A DNA stretch of 45,465 nt from Akkermansiaceae bacterium UBA1506 (GTDB lineage Bacteria; Verrucomicrobiota; Verrucomicrobiia; Verrucomicrobiales; DEV007), in assembly GCA_002323995.1 (NCBI GenBank), contig DCQY01000131.1, forward strand, positions 1 through 45,465, read 5' to 3'. The position numbers and the translations under genes are program-made. A model generated the notes under the pieces. The model was not told the DNA's origin, ran no database searches, and saw only the letters and a program-made list of their open reading frames with translations. This document shows, in pieces, positions 24,809 through 34,036 of the stretch (position 1 is its first letter; each line of letters opens with the position of its first letter).

Positions 24809-25243
24809 TCACTTTACGACTAGCGCGATCGTCATTTTAAGGTCCTCCCCTCCCACCTCGAAAGAGCAAGCCTCAAATGCTGGTTTACCTTTAGGGATAT
24901 CATTAACCACGGAAAATGCTAATGGCTCCTTGGGCGGGCCGAAGGGCGTTTTGTCCAGTTTACCATTCTCGTTGAGATCCTGAATCACAGCGATGGCATA
25001 CTTACCGGGTGAGAGCCCCATGATCTCGGCAGTGACGACGTCTTCCGAGGTAAGATCAATTTTCGGTGAACACGGGAGAGGTTTCTTGGTGAAGGCTTTA
25101 TCGTTATCGTAGATACCGATTAAAAGATCACCCTTCGCTTCGGAGATGTTGGTGACTATCACCGTGAGGGTTACCCCGTGATCGTCTGCCATAAGGCTAC
25201 CCCCACTCAAGGCAACGACGGCTAGAATTAAAAATCGTCTCAT
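24809..25243 (-). CDS. Secreted DUF2141-family protein
   Basis: 144 residues from the ATG at 25241-25243, chosen because it gives a signal peptide (MRRFLILAVVALSGGSLMA). The body matches the DUF2141 pattern: VTNISEAKGDLLIGIYDND, LSPGKYAIAVIQDLNENGKL, DKTPFGPPKEPLAFS. These are small all-beta periplasmic or secreted proteins with a calcium-loop-like DxNxNGKxD motif; their function is unknown. Convergent with ilvD and divergent from the aldehyde dehydrogenase. Confidence 0.88.
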   Translation of the reverse strand: MRRFLILAVVALSGGSLMADDHGVTLTVIVTNISEAKGDLLIGIYDNDKAFTKKPLPCSPKIDLTSEDVVTAEIMGLSPGKYAIAVIQDLNENGKLDKTPFGPPKEPLAFSVVNDIPKGKPAFEACSFEVGGEDLKMTIALVVK

Positions 25244-25458
25244 TCTTTCGATGCTCTCGGCCGTGGGCTGCAGTCGACTTCCGTTAAGTTTTTGCCACAC
25301 CGGTTTTCCTACCTACCCTTGACCAGATTATTGAAATTGCCAGCCTGCCTTTTGACTGCTCATGCCAACTGTCTCACTTCCCCCTCGATCTGGTATTGGC
25401 TACAGCTTGACGGATCGCTCTCACTCGGAAACACTCTCGTGAATAGAATTTCACAAAC

Positions 25459-27021
25459 ATGGTTACCGAACCCGTTTTGATCGCCGGAAAATGGCGAACT
25501 GCTGATGCGACCGGAGTGTTTTCTTCAGAAAATCCCTCGACCTGTGAGCAGCTCCGCAAAGAGTATCCCGTGAGTTCATGGGCTGATTGCGAAGCTGCTC
25601 TGGACGCCGCCAGTGCGGCATTTAAGGAGCTCCGCTCAATGCCTGCCGCACGCATTGCAGATTTCCTGGAACGTTATGCGGAACTGATTGAAGAGCGCCG
25701 CGATTCGCTGGTAGAAATGGCGCACGAAGAAACCGGTTTACCAAAGTCGCCACGTCTCGCTGACGTCGAACTTCCCCGAACTACCGGCCAACTTCGTCAA
25801 GCTGCCGCGGCCGCTCGCACCGGTAACTGGCGCCAGCCCATTATCGATTCCGCTAATAACATTCGATCTTGCCACGGTTCCATTGGCCCGGTTATCGTTT
25901 TCGGCCCCAATAATTTCCCCTTCGCCTTTGGCAGTATTTCAGGTGGCGATTTCGCTGCCGCCATTGCCGCCGGGAATCCTGTAATCGCGAAAGCCAACTC
26001 TTCCCATCCCGGGACAACCAAACTATTTGCCGAGGCAGCCCAAACTGCAGGCGAAGAGACAGGAATGCCCAGCGGCATGGTCCAGCTGCTTTACCGTACA
26101 AGCCACCCTGTGGGTGAACAACTGGTGACTGACTCGCGTATGGGAGCGACAGGCTACACCGGAGCAAGGAGTGCAGGGCTCAAGTTGAAGAAAGCAGCAG
26201 ATGACGCCGGAAAACCGATTTATCTTGAACTCTCCAGCGTGAACCCAGTCGTTCTCCTACCCTCTATCCTTGAGGAAAAATCGACTGCTCTTGCCGAGGA
26301 GTTCACTGCAAGCTGCCTCATGGGAGCAGGACAATTTTGCACCAACCCCGGTATGGTCATCGTGATCGAGAGCGCCGCAACTAAATCCTTCATTGAAGCC
26401 GTTGTGAGTCAATTCAAGGCAGCAACTCCAGGAACCCTGCTATCAGCTTCCGTTGAAAAATCATTGCGTAAGAGTCACGATATTCTCATCAGGGCAGGCG
26501 CAAAATTACTCTGCGGCAGCGGGGTAGGAAACGGAACTGGCTACAATGTGGCGAATACCCTCCTTCGCGTCTCCGGCTCTCAATTTCTTCGCGATCCCAA
26601 AACAATGCAGACCGAGGCTTTTGGTAATTCCTCGTTAATTGTGGTCGCTGAAAGTGTGGATGAGGCTGAAAACGTCATCGCGGAGCTTGAAGGCAACCTG
26701 ACGGGCTGCATTTATTCCTCAGAGCGCGGCATCGATGACGAGGCCTACGACCAACTTGCTCCAATCCTCCGTCAAAAAACCGGCCGATTGCTCAACGACA
26801 AGATGCCCACTGGCGTCGCCGTCTCGCCAGCAATGAACCATGGTGGACCCTACCCCGCAACGGGTCACCCTAGCTTCACTTCTGTCGGAATACCAGGAGC
26901 CTTGCTTCGCTTTAGCATGCTTCAGTCCTACGACAACGTGAGGCCTCACCGCCTTCCCGAGATCCTCATGGATGAATACTGTGGGCCAACTCAGCGGCTC
27001 ATCGATGGCGTTTGGAAGTAG
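25459..27021 (+). CDS. Aldehyde dehydrogenase (2-oxoglutarate-semialdehyde dehydrogenase type)
   Basis: 520 residues from the ATG at 25459. NAD(P)-dependent aldehyde oxidation; the long form with GPNNFPFAFGSISGGDFAAA, LELSSVNPVVLLP (catalytic Glu region), the nucleophile in GAGQFCTNPGMVIV and the end MNHGGPYPATGHPSFTSVG resembles the 2,5-dioxovalerate/KGSADH group, which completes non-phosphorylative pentose and hydroxyproline breakdown. No partner enzymes (dehydratase, aldolase) sit nearby, so the physiological substrate is inference. Single-gene unit. Confidence 0.9.
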   Translation: MVTEPVLIAGKWRTADATGVFSSENPSTCEQLRKEYPVSSWADCEAALDAASAAFKELRSMPAARIADFLERYAELIEERRDSLVEMAHEETGLPKSPRLADVELPRTTGQLRQAAAAARTGNWRQPIIDSANNIRSCHGSIGPVIVFGPNNFPFAFGSISGGDFAAAIAAGNPVIAKANSSHPGTTKLFAEAAQTAGEETGMPSGMVQLLYRTSHPVGEQLVTDSRMGATGYTGARSAGLKLKKAADDAGKPIYLELSSVNPVVLLPSILEEKSTALAEEFTASCLMGAGQFCTNPGMVIVIESAATKSFIEAVVSQFKAATPGTLLSASVEKSLRKSHDILIRAGAKLLCGSGVGNGTGYNVANTLLRVSGSQFLRDPKTMQTEAFGNSSLIVVAESVDEAENVIAELEGNLTGCIYSSERGIDDEAYDQLAPILRQKTGRLLNDKMPTGVAVSPAMNHGGPYPATGHPSFTSVGIPGALLRFSMLQSYDNVRPHRLPEILMDEYCGPTQRLIDGVWK

Positions 27022-27354
27022 GGGATTTCTAATTCGGCGGAAGGCGCACCAATAATGTGTCCGGCCAATAATGCCGAGGAGCCACTATGTGATCCCGCTT
27101 TCTTGCCTTCGTGAAAGGTGATGCCACTCCTATTCTGGATTCAAAACAACCTCCCGCGCCATGCTTCGTGCACTCTCTCATTTCCTGCCAAGGCAGTCCT
27201 ACTGGGTTGGGCAAGTTTGAACGATTTGAAATGATTGGTTGTTACAGATGCAGCAAAAGGAGAATTTCCACCCAGATTAACATTCTGTTGAGGACTTGCC
27301 AAAATAGGTGGACAGTTAATCGGGTTTCATCATTTTCCCAACAGCACACCCACT
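27022..27354. other. Intergenic region, 333 bases, no gene seen
   Basis: No convincing coding frame or RNA was found between the aldehyde dehydrogenase and hisB. A short direct repeat CCAATAATG occurs at 27049-27057 and 27065-27073. The hisB promoter must lie here, but no clear -35/-10 pair was identified. Confidence 0.4.
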
Positions 27355-27957
27355 ATGGCGTCCTCACAACGTTCAAGCTCTATCTCTCGCACTACCAGTG
27401 AAACCGACATTCGCCTCGAGCTCAATGTCGACGGCACCGGCGTGTCCAGCATCAATACTGGAATTCCTATTTTTGACCACATGCTGACACTGTTCTCGAA
27501 GCATGGTCGTTTTGACCTGACGGTCGAAGCCAAGGGAGATATCGAAATCGACTTTCACCACACCATCGAAGACGTCGGCATTGTCTTGGGCTCTGCTTTT
27601 GCGGAAGCTGTTGGCGACAAAAAGGGGATCTTTCGCTACGGCTCCGGCATGTATCCGATGGACGAATCGCTCGTTCGCGTCTCTCTCGACGTCGGTGGTC
27701 GCCCTTTCCTCGATTATAGGGCTCCCGAGAATGTCCCACACATTGGCGATAAGTTTAATTTTACCCTCGTGGAGGAGTTCCTGCGCGCTTTTGCCTTCAA
27801 AGCACTGATCAATCTTCACGTTGCCATCCTTTACGGCCGCGATCCCCACCACATGGCCGAGGGCACCTTCAAAGGACTGGCCCGGTCTCTCGACGACGCC
27901 ACTCAAATCGACAAACGTATTGCGGACGTAGTTCCCAGCACGAAAGACGTGCTTTAA
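27355..27957 (+). CDS. hisB: Imidazoleglycerol-phosphate dehydratase
   Basis: 200 residues from the ATG at 27355; monofunctional (no HAD phosphatase domain). It catalyses the sixth step of histidine synthesis. Seen: SETDIRLELNVDG, GIPIFDHMLTLFSKHGRFD, the metal motif DFHHTIEDVGI, ESLVRVSLDVGGRP, and the second metal motif DPHHMAEGTFKGLARSL. The two HHxxE clusters bind Mn. Followed by hisH after 28 bases; the rest of the pathway is elsewhere. Confidence 0.97.
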   Translation: MASSQRSSSISRTTSETDIRLELNVDGTGVSSINTGIPIFDHMLTLFSKHGRFDLTVEAKGDIEIDFHHTIEDVGIVLGSAFAEAVGDKKGIFRYGSGMYPMDESLVRVSLDVGGRPFLDYRAPENVPHIGDKFNFTLVEEFLRAFAFKALINLHVAILYGRDPHHMAEGTFKGLARSLDDATQIDKRIADVVPSTKDVL

Positions 27958-27985
27958 TTCCCGAACATCTGGTTTAAAGATCTGC

Positions 27986-28603
27986 ATGGCAGACCGAGTC
28001 GGAGTCATCGATTATGGAGGCGGCAACCTCCAAAATGTTCTCAATGTGTTGAGGTATCTCAACCATGATGGCACCCTTGTTTCATCACCTGACGATTTCG
28101 CCGAAATCGATCGCCTGATTTTTCCGGGGGTTGGCTCCTTTGGTGACTGCGTTGCTGATCTTGATCGGAAGGGCCTGCGAGAACCCATTTTAGATTGGCT
28201 CGGGTCCAACCGGCCTTTTTTCGGTATTTGCTTGGGTTACCAAGTGCTCTTCGAAAATTCGGAAGAAACTCCAGGCGTTGAGGGTCTTGGATTTTTCGAC
28301 GGCAGTGTCGTTAGGTTCAACAGTCTTCATGGCCTCAAAATTCCGCACATGGGATGGAACGAAGTGAAACCCATCGACCGTGACTATCATATGTGGGCTG
28401 GAACTCGCGATCCCTTACACCTCTATTTCGTTCACTCTTTTTTCCCCAAGCCAGCCGATCAATCCATTATTAACTCGGAGACTCACTATGGTGCGCCATT
28501 TGCTTCCAGCATCTCCCAAGGAAAAATCTTCGCCGGGCAATTTCACCCGGAACGAAGTCAGGATGCCGGGTTAGCTCTGGTGAGAAACTTTCTTGAAAAG
28601 TAG
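27986..28603 (+). CDS. hisH: Imidazole glycerol phosphate synthase glutaminase subunit
   Basis: 205 residues from the ATG at 27986. Class I glutamine amidotransferase that passes ammonia to HisF. Seen: VIDYGGGNLQNVLNVL, the oxyanion region FPGVGSFGDCVADL, the nucleophile elbow GICLGYQVLFE (Cys), and the His/Glu pair in AGQFHPERSQ. All three catalytic residues are present. Forms a two-gene unit with hisB; hisF and hisA are not in the window. Convergent with dnaN. Confidence 0.96.
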   Translation: MADRVGVIDYGGGNLQNVLNVLRYLNHDGTLVSSPDDFAEIDRLIFPGVGSFGDCVADLDRKGLREPILDWLGSNRPFFGICLGYQVLFENSEETPGVEGLGFFDGSVVRFNSLHGLKIPHMGWNEVKPIDRDYHMWAGTRDPLHLYFVHSFFPKPADQSIINSETHYGAPFASSISQGKIFAGQFHPERSQDAGLALVRNFLEK

Positions 28604-28666
28604 AAACCGAGGGCTGAAGCTCTCAAGCCAGTGTCTTTCAAAGCTTGCGACCTGAATTGCAATGAT

Positions 28667-29761
28667 TCAGTTTGCCACACGCATCGGCATGATCACATAT
28701 AGAAACGGCTCATCAATCTTGATAACGCCGGGACTGCTTTCATCAATTAGATCGATGAATACCTCGTCCTGATCAAGATTGCGCAGCGGGGCCATCACGA
28801 ACTCCGGATTAAAGGCCACCACAATCTTGGGCCCGTCATAGCGCACGTCGATTACTTCTTCGGCCTCTCCAATTTCAGGTGAGTTGGAGGAGATGGCTAG
28901 ACGATGGTCTTCAAAGGTAAACTTTATGGAATTGGTCTTCTCGTTAGCAAGCAGACTAACACGCTTCACCGCGCTGTGCAGCGCCTCACGCTCAACTGTC
29001 ACTCGATGATTAGCATTACCAGGGATCACTTGGCGAAAGTTCGGATAGTTCCCTTCAATCAGCTTGGTAATGAGATTGCTGTCATTTAACTCGAAACCTG
29101 CCTGACTGTCAGTCAATGCGACCTTCAGCTCTCCCGAATCGTCGAGAAGACGCTGCAATTCATTAACAGCTTTCGTCGGGATAATCACTGCCGTCTCGTT
29201 GCCAGCTGGAAATTCCAGATCCTGCTCTACCATCGCAAGGCGACGTCCGTCAGTGGCAACGAGAGTCAGCATGCCTTCTCCGATGAGGCAATTCACGCCA
29301 TTTAAAACATAACGAGTCTCGTCTGTGGAGATCGCATAAGAGGTTTTGCGGAGTGCCTCTTTTAGCAATTTCTGATCAATTGTAAAATCTTTGGCCTCAC
29401 CAAACTCTCCAATCGCTGGAAACTCGCCGGCTGGAAGCCCAAGTATCTTGAAGAAACTTGGGCCACTGCGGACCGTTGCAGCGTCGTCGGATTCTTCAAA
29501 AGTGATCTCACTAGTTGGTAACTCACGAACGATACTGGCGAGCCTTCGCACCGGGAGAGTGGTTGCACCCGTCTCCGTTATATTTGCCGCAATTCTCTTG
29601 CTAATCGTTACGTCAAGGTCAGTTGTCGAGAGCTGTAAACCAAGCTCGTCTGCCTCGATTAGTACGTTGGAAAGGATCGGCAGTGTTGTCCGGGTACTGA
29701 CAACATGCTGGACTTGGTTGAGAGCTTCTTGAAAAACGTCTTTATCGATCTGAAATTTCAT
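28667..29761 (-). CDS. dnaN: DNA polymerase III beta sliding clamp
   Basis: 364 residues from an ATG at 29759-29761, the usual clamp length. It starts MKFQIDKDVFQEALNQVQHVV, continues with VSTRTTLPILSNVLIEAD, has the middle-domain DGRRLAMVE and ends EPFLYVIMPMRVAN, close to the family terminal MPMR(L/V). The ring tethers polymerases to DNA. It lies 54 bases downstream of dnaA on the same strand, the common bacterial arrangement; recF and gyrB do not follow (hisH lies convergently instead). Confidence 0.97.
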   Translation of the reverse strand: MKFQIDKDVFQEALNQVQHVVSTRTTLPILSNVLIEADELGLQLSTTDLDVTISKRIAANITETGATTLPVRRLASIVRELPTSEITFEESDDAATVRSGPSFFKILGLPAGEFPAIGEFGEAKDFTIDQKLLKEALRKTSYAISTDETRYVLNGVNCLIGEGMLTLVATDGRRLAMVEQDLEFPAGNETAVIIPTKAVNELQRLLDDSGELKVALTDSQAGFELNDSNLITKLIEGNYPNFRQVIPGNANHRVTVEREALHSAVKRVSLLANEKTNSIKFTFEDHRLAISSNSPEIGEAEEVIDVRYDGPKIVVAFNPEFVMAPLRNLDQDEVFIDLIDESSPGVIKIDEPFLYVIMPMRVAN

Positions 29762-29815
29762 TGCTAAGACAGGAAGAAGTGTGAACTCGAAACCCCCTTC
29801 TGTCTACGTCAAACT

Positions 29816-31369
29816 TCAATCGTGGTCGTTATCGGAAGCCATGCCAGAAGACTTCTCCAAAGGCTCATTACCCTTGAAGCGGTCTGTCGCCGGATTCCCT
29901 CGCCTAGAGCGCGGTGATTCGATTGAAGAGCCGCCCCTTACCAGTCGACGTTTGATCAACTCCACAGTGTTTTTGAGAGAAGCTGAAGTTTCGCATTTCG
30001 ACTTAATCCGCTTCACCGCGTAAATAACGGTTCCATGGTCCTTTCCAAAGCTTGCCGCAATTTCGACTAGTGACAGTTCGGTTAATACACGGATGAGATA
30101 CATTGCAACCTGACGCGCTTCAGCAATCCGCGCCGTTCGTTTCTTGCCATTGAGAACGGACAGTTCCAAATCGTAGTGCTCAGCGACACCTTGTTTAATT
30201 TCATCGGCACCAAGTTGGCATCCACTAGCCGCTCCGCAGATGTCGGAAAGTATTTCACCAACGTTACCCGGATCAATAGGCTCTTCATTCATGGTAGCAA
30301 CCATTGCTACCCTAATGAGAGCACCCTCAAGGACACGAACATTTCCATTCACACGCTCAACGATGGCATTAATCAGCTCGTCGCTGACATTCATGTTCCA
30401 GTCATCGCGCTTACAGCGTAAGATCGCCGCTCGAGTCTCGAGCCCAGGACGGTTAAGCTCCGCGCTAAGCCCCCACTGGAAACGGGAAACAAGTCGGTCC
30501 TCGAGTTGGTTGATTTCGGAAGCTGGGCAGTCACTCGCCAAGACAATCTGTTTCCTTAAGTCTGCCAAACTGTTAAAGGTATGAAAGAACTCCTGCTGAA
30601 GGCCCTCCTTACGACCGAGAAACTGGACATCGTCAATCAAAAGCAAATCTGCCTCGCGGTATTTCTTACGAAACGATACCAAGGAATTCTTTTGAATTGC
30701 GTCGATATAGTCATTAGCGAATTGCTCAGCAGTAACGAAGATTATTTTTGATTTCGGGCGCCGCCGAAGAGATTCCCACCCGATACCGTGGAGCAGGTGC
30801 GTTTTGCCGAGGCCACAAGCCGAATGGAAAAACAAAGGCTGATAAGTTTTTCCAGGACTCTCCGCAACTGCCTGCGCTGCGGCCCAAGCTAGCTCGCTGT
30901 TATCACCGGGCACGAAGTTATCGAACCGAAAAATTTCAACAAGACCGGCAAGACGCCCACGCTCGAGAAGTCTCTGTTCTGAGACTTTTTCCACCAGGAC
31001 GCGCGGCTTTAATTTAGTTGGCTTATCTTTCTTTGAGCGTCTCGAACGCTTCGCAGAACTCGAACCTTTTGACTTCGTCTTCGAGGTGACTTCGAAGATA
31101 ATACCACTGCAGACGCAAAGATACTTCTGAAATATAGATATTAAGATTTCTTTAAAATTTTCTTCCACCCAGATAGAATACATCGAACCAGGAGCCCTGA
31201 GGGTCACTAAACCATTTTCGATTTTGGTAAGTTTGAACTCACTGAACCAGAGATCAAAAGTTGAATCACCCAGTTCCGAGCGGAGATCGGCAGAGACGGA
31301 GTTCCAGAGCGTCTTGAGCTGAGATTTTTTTGGCGGGATGCTGCAATCGAGCGGTTGGGTGTTGTGCAT
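29816..31369 (-). CDS. dnaA: Chromosomal replication initiator DnaA (divergent P-loop)
   Basis: 517 residues from an ATG at 31367-31369, somewhat longer than most (440-470) because of a basic linker (about residues 95-125). Domain I: LWNSVSADLRSELGDSTFDLWF. AAA+ core: RFDNFVPGDNSELAWAAA; the Walker A reads SACGLGKT (183-190), with Ser where the usual GGVGLGKT has the first Gly; Walker B LLLIDDVQFL; sensor region LEDRLVSRFQWGL. Domain IV (HTH): EIAASFGKDHGTVIYAVKRI, the signature that binds DnaA boxes. Followed by dnaN. It could be a lineage-typical variant or one of two DnaA paralogues. Confidence 0.93.
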   Translation of the reverse strand: MHNTQPLDCSIPPKKSQLKTLWNSVSADLRSELGDSTFDLWFSEFKLTKIENGLVTLRAPGSMYSIWVEENFKEILISIFQKYLCVCSGIIFEVTSKTKSKGSSSAKRSRRSKKDKPTKLKPRVLVEKVSEQRLLERGRLAGLVEIFRFDNFVPGDNSELAWAAAQAVAESPGKTYQPLFFHSACGLGKTHLLHGIGWESLRRRPKSKIIFVTAEQFANDYIDAIQKNSLVSFRKKYREADLLLIDDVQFLGRKEGLQQEFFHTFNSLADLRKQIVLASDCPASEINQLEDRLVSRFQWGLSAELNRPGLETRAAILRCKRDDWNMNVSDELINAIVERVNGNVRVLEGALIRVAMVATMNEEPIDPGNVGEILSDICGAASGCQLGADEIKQGVAEHYDLELSVLNGKKRTARIAEARQVAMYLIRVLTELSLVEIAASFGKDHGTVIYAVKRIKSKCETSASLKNTVELIKRRLVRGGSSIESPRSRRGNPATDRFKGNEPLEKSSGMASDNDHD

Positions 31370-31786
31370 TCTCGAGTGATTTGTGTCGGTTTCGGGGAAA
31401 GGGCGGGAACTTATTTCCCGTTACCCTCCGAGAGAGATATTGAAAGTTATAAAACGTTAACTATAAACGCGTTGTAATTTTCAGAGAGAAATTCCACTTT
31501 TCGAATCCTAAAGGATCTAAAGCTTTACTTCTATCTTCTCTGGGCCTCTGACCTCGACCTTGGAATTAGTGTTAGGATTGCTCCAACTAATCCAAAATTA
31601 AGTCATTTGCCCTGCTCGAAGCGGCGAAGGCAGAGTTACATTTCCGACGAAAAAGGACAACCTGAAAGTGTCGAATCTATTACCTTTTTTACGTGCAGGG
31701 ATTGGTGTTTCTGAAATCAGCTATTGCGTATTCTAATGACTGAAATTTTTAGAAAACCGCTCAAGCATTTAAAACATTTTAGAATT
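31370..31786. other. Intergenic region upstream of dnaA, 417 bases
   Basis: AT-rich in parts (for example 31437-31480, with TTATAAAACGTTAACTATAA). This is a usual oriC position, but by eye no TTATCCACA or close TTATNCACA box was found on either strand. The region also contains the dnaA promoter and the end of the symporter unit. No gene recognised. Confidence 0.4.
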
Positions 31787-33406
31787 CTAAACCACCCTCT
31801 TCGGAAAGAGTAGGCCACAACCGATCGTGAGAAAAGTCGTGATGGGCCACATCCATGCTGATGACAGTGTCGGCTTAATCGTTTTGCTCTCGCCTTCGAC
31901 GAGCTGGTAGGTCGGTAGGTTTGCTAGGGCCTCAGCCAGACCATCGTTCATGAACAAGACCCAGACGTCCGTGCGAACAAAGATCACCAGGACGAAGGAT
32001 ATCACTGCACCAACAACAAGACCGAGAACGCTTCCCTTTCCCCTGCCCCAAAGGGCCATGAAAAACATACCAAGCAAAGGGCCAACGGTGTAGGTTGTCA
32101 TCCCAAATGCCAGCGGCAGGATGTTGACCTCGGTCTTCTCTTTAACAGCAAGAAGAGCAAAAGTGAACCCAGTCAGAAACACACCCCATACCAGCACGAG
32201 GATGCGCGAAAGGCGAACGAGGCGCTTATGCTCTTCTTCCGTGTATTCGTGATCTGTCTTTGCAAACAGCGACAGCGTCGTCTGACTCAATGCCGCCAAG
32301 ATTGAATCCAGACTTGAGATAGCAGCGGCGAAGATGCCGGCGAGAATCAATCCCCTCAATCCCATGGGTAACTCAGTCACAATCCAGACTGGAAATGCCA
32401 TATCCGGGGTCTTCGGCTGCCCTTCCTGCCATCTCATCGCGTCCATGATAAGCGGATCTGTAGGAGGATTGATGCGGTAGAAGACGAACAGCGCAGCGCC
32501 CACCATCAGCATGAGGACGGTGACAAGTTGCCCGACGGAGCTCCAGATAATCGCCTTTTTCGCATCTGATGAATTCTTACAGCAAAACATGCGCTGGGCG
32601 TTGAGCTGATCGACGCCAAAGGCATTCAAGTTCAAGAATGGCACTGCAAAAATTGCGACCCAGAACGTAAACTGCAGATCCTTATCGAAGCTGAAGTTAA
32701 ACACACGCATCTTGTCGATCGTGGTGCCGTCAATCAATTCTACGTGATGAGCAGTGTCGAACAGGGTCGCCCAACCGTTCTCAAATCCGCTCACCATCCA
32801 GAGCAGGGCAATCGTTCCCCCCGCTACGAAAAGACCGAACTGCATCACATCAGTCCAGATCACCGTGCGCATGCCACCCATCAGAGTCCAACCGATCGCA
32901 AACAGGCCGATGATGACAATGCACCACTCCAACGGTAGAGGAGTCACAATCTTGAGCGGCAAAGCTGCTACAAGGACCCTGACACTCTGCGCAAGAATAC
33001 TGCCGACCGTGAAAAGAACCGTAGCCAGCTTCTTCACTCCCAAGCCGAGCTTATTGCCCATATAGTCGTAGGGGCTGAAGATATCTTTCTCGTAGAAAAC
33101 TCTCACAAAGAAGAGCCCAACAAAGATCCGCGCGACGATCGATCCGATGGCCCATTGCAGGTAGGTGAAGTCGCCTTGCAGAGCCATTACCGTCCCGGGC
33201 ACGCCAATAAACGTCACGCCACTGATCTCAGTGGCGATGATTGATCCGCTCACAGCCGTCCAAGGCAGCGAACGCCCTCCGAGAAAGAAATCCTTAATGT
33301 TGGCCTGCTTGCCACGCATCAAGTGGCCGACCCAGGTCGTCAATAGGAGATAGCCGAAAACAACCGCCCAGTCGACGGGAGTGAAAAATTCATTGAGGCC
33401 GGACAT
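31787..33406 (-). CDS. Sodium:solute symporter (SSS/SLC5 family)
   Basis: 539 residues from the ATG at 33404-33406; a TTG two codons upstream is also possible. About 13 hydrophobic helices. Family motifs: DFFLGGRSLPWTAVSGSIIATEISG (N-terminal SSS signature), GGMRTVIWTDVMQ, NLNAFGVDQLNAQRMFCCKN and the Na2-site helix AGIFAAAISSLDSILAALSQ with the conserved Ser-Ser. Imports a solute with Na+; the substrate cannot be read from sequence, though SGLT-like members dominate. Stands alone between dnaA and the ATP synthase operon. Confidence 0.93.
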   Translation of the reverse strand: MSGLNEFFTPVDWAVVFGYLLLTTWVGHLMRGKQANIKDFFLGGRSLPWTAVSGSIIATEISGVTFIGVPGTVMALQGDFTYLQWAIGSIVARIFVGLFFVRVFYEKDIFSPYDYMGNKLGLGVKKLATVLFTVGSILAQSVRVLVAALPLKIVTPLPLEWCIVIIGLFAIGWTLMGGMRTVIWTDVMQFGLFVAGGTIALLWMVSGFENGWATLFDTAHHVELIDGTTIDKMRVFNFSFDKDLQFTFWVAIFAVPFLNLNAFGVDQLNAQRMFCCKNSSDAKKAIIWSSVGQLVTVLMLMVGAALFVFYRINPPTDPLIMDAMRWQEGQPKTPDMAFPVWIVTELPMGLRGLILAGIFAAAISSLDSILAALSQTTLSLFAKTDHEYTEEEHKRLVRLSRILVLVWGVFLTGFTFALLAVKEKTEVNILPLAFGMTTYTVGPLLGMFFMALWGRGKGSVLGLVVGAVISFVLVIFVRTDVWVLFMNDGLAEALANLPTYQLVEGESKTIKPTLSSAWMWPITTFLTIGCGLLFPKRVV

Positions 33407-33538
33407 GAGCAAACGGAGCGAGGAGAATCTACTTTGGATCAGTCAGACGAATTCCAAAAGGAAAAATTCATGGCACAGCTTTTTAGCTATGAGTCGTTTA
33501 GCTCTTTAGCCCCAATATTCGACTGCATTATATAAGAA

Positions 33539-33559
33539 GAGAGCCGAACACCGGCTCTC
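33539..33559 (-). terminator. Terminator of the ATP synthase operon
   Basis: Perfect 8-bp stem GAGAGCCG (33539-33546) / CGGCTCTC (33552-33559) with loop AACAC, 37 bases downstream of the atpC stop. Read on the minus strand it is followed by TTCTTATATAAT, a weak but T-rich tail. Good candidate for the operon terminator. Confidence 0.7.
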
Positions 33560-33596
33560 CTTACAAAGCTAAATCTCTACCAGCTAAACAGCTTTA

Positions 33597-33998
33597 TTAA
33601 ACGCGCTTGCGACGACGTTTGATGTGAAGCTGCGCGATTTGCTTCTGGATGAGAATATTGGCTGCTTGAATGTCCTCGGGCAACACTTTCTCAGTCATTG
33701 CTTTCTGGGCGCTCTCAAGTGCCTTCTCGACTGCATCTTCATCAATCTCATTTTCACCCATCGCCATGTCAGTGAGGACTGAGACGCGATCGTTAGAGAT
33801 TTCAACAATTCCCGTGCCAATCGCGAGGGAGTGCTCTTCGCCATCCTTGAGATAGCGAAGTTCTCCTGGTGCGAGCGTGGTCACAAGTGGTGCATGGGCA
33901 CTGAGAATTCCCAATTCACCCTGAATACCCGGAACGACAACGCTTTCGATCTCGTTGGAAAACGCTTTTTTCTCGGGAGTGACGATGTCCAGCTGCAT
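33597..33998 (-). CDS. atpC: ATP synthase F1 subunit epsilon
   Basis: 133 residues from an ATG at 33996-33998. The N-terminal beta barrel is clear: MQLDIVTPEKKAFSNEIESVVVPGIQGELGILSAHAPLVT, followed by the two-helix C-terminal domain and a very basic end (HIKRRRKRV). Part of the central rotor stalk; it inhibits ATP hydrolysis in many bacteria. Last gene of the operon, 38 bases after atpD, with the terminator downstream. Confidence 0.96.
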   Translation of the reverse strand: MQLDIVTPEKKAFSNEIESVVVPGIQGELGILSAHAPLVTTLAPGELRYLKDGEEHSLAIGTGIVEISNDRVSVLTDMAMGENEIDEDAVEKALESAQKAMTEKVLPEDIQAANILIQKQIAQLHIKRRRKRV

Positions 33999-34036
33999 GG
34001 GAAATGAAATCAGTGTGTCTCGGGTAGCGAGGAGTC

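Noticed and set aside
22900..27021. ilvD plus aldehyde dehydrogenase as a sugar-acid degradation pathway
   Set aside because: The dehydratase has true DHAD motifs, the genes are separated by an opposite-strand gene, and no other pathway enzyme is present.
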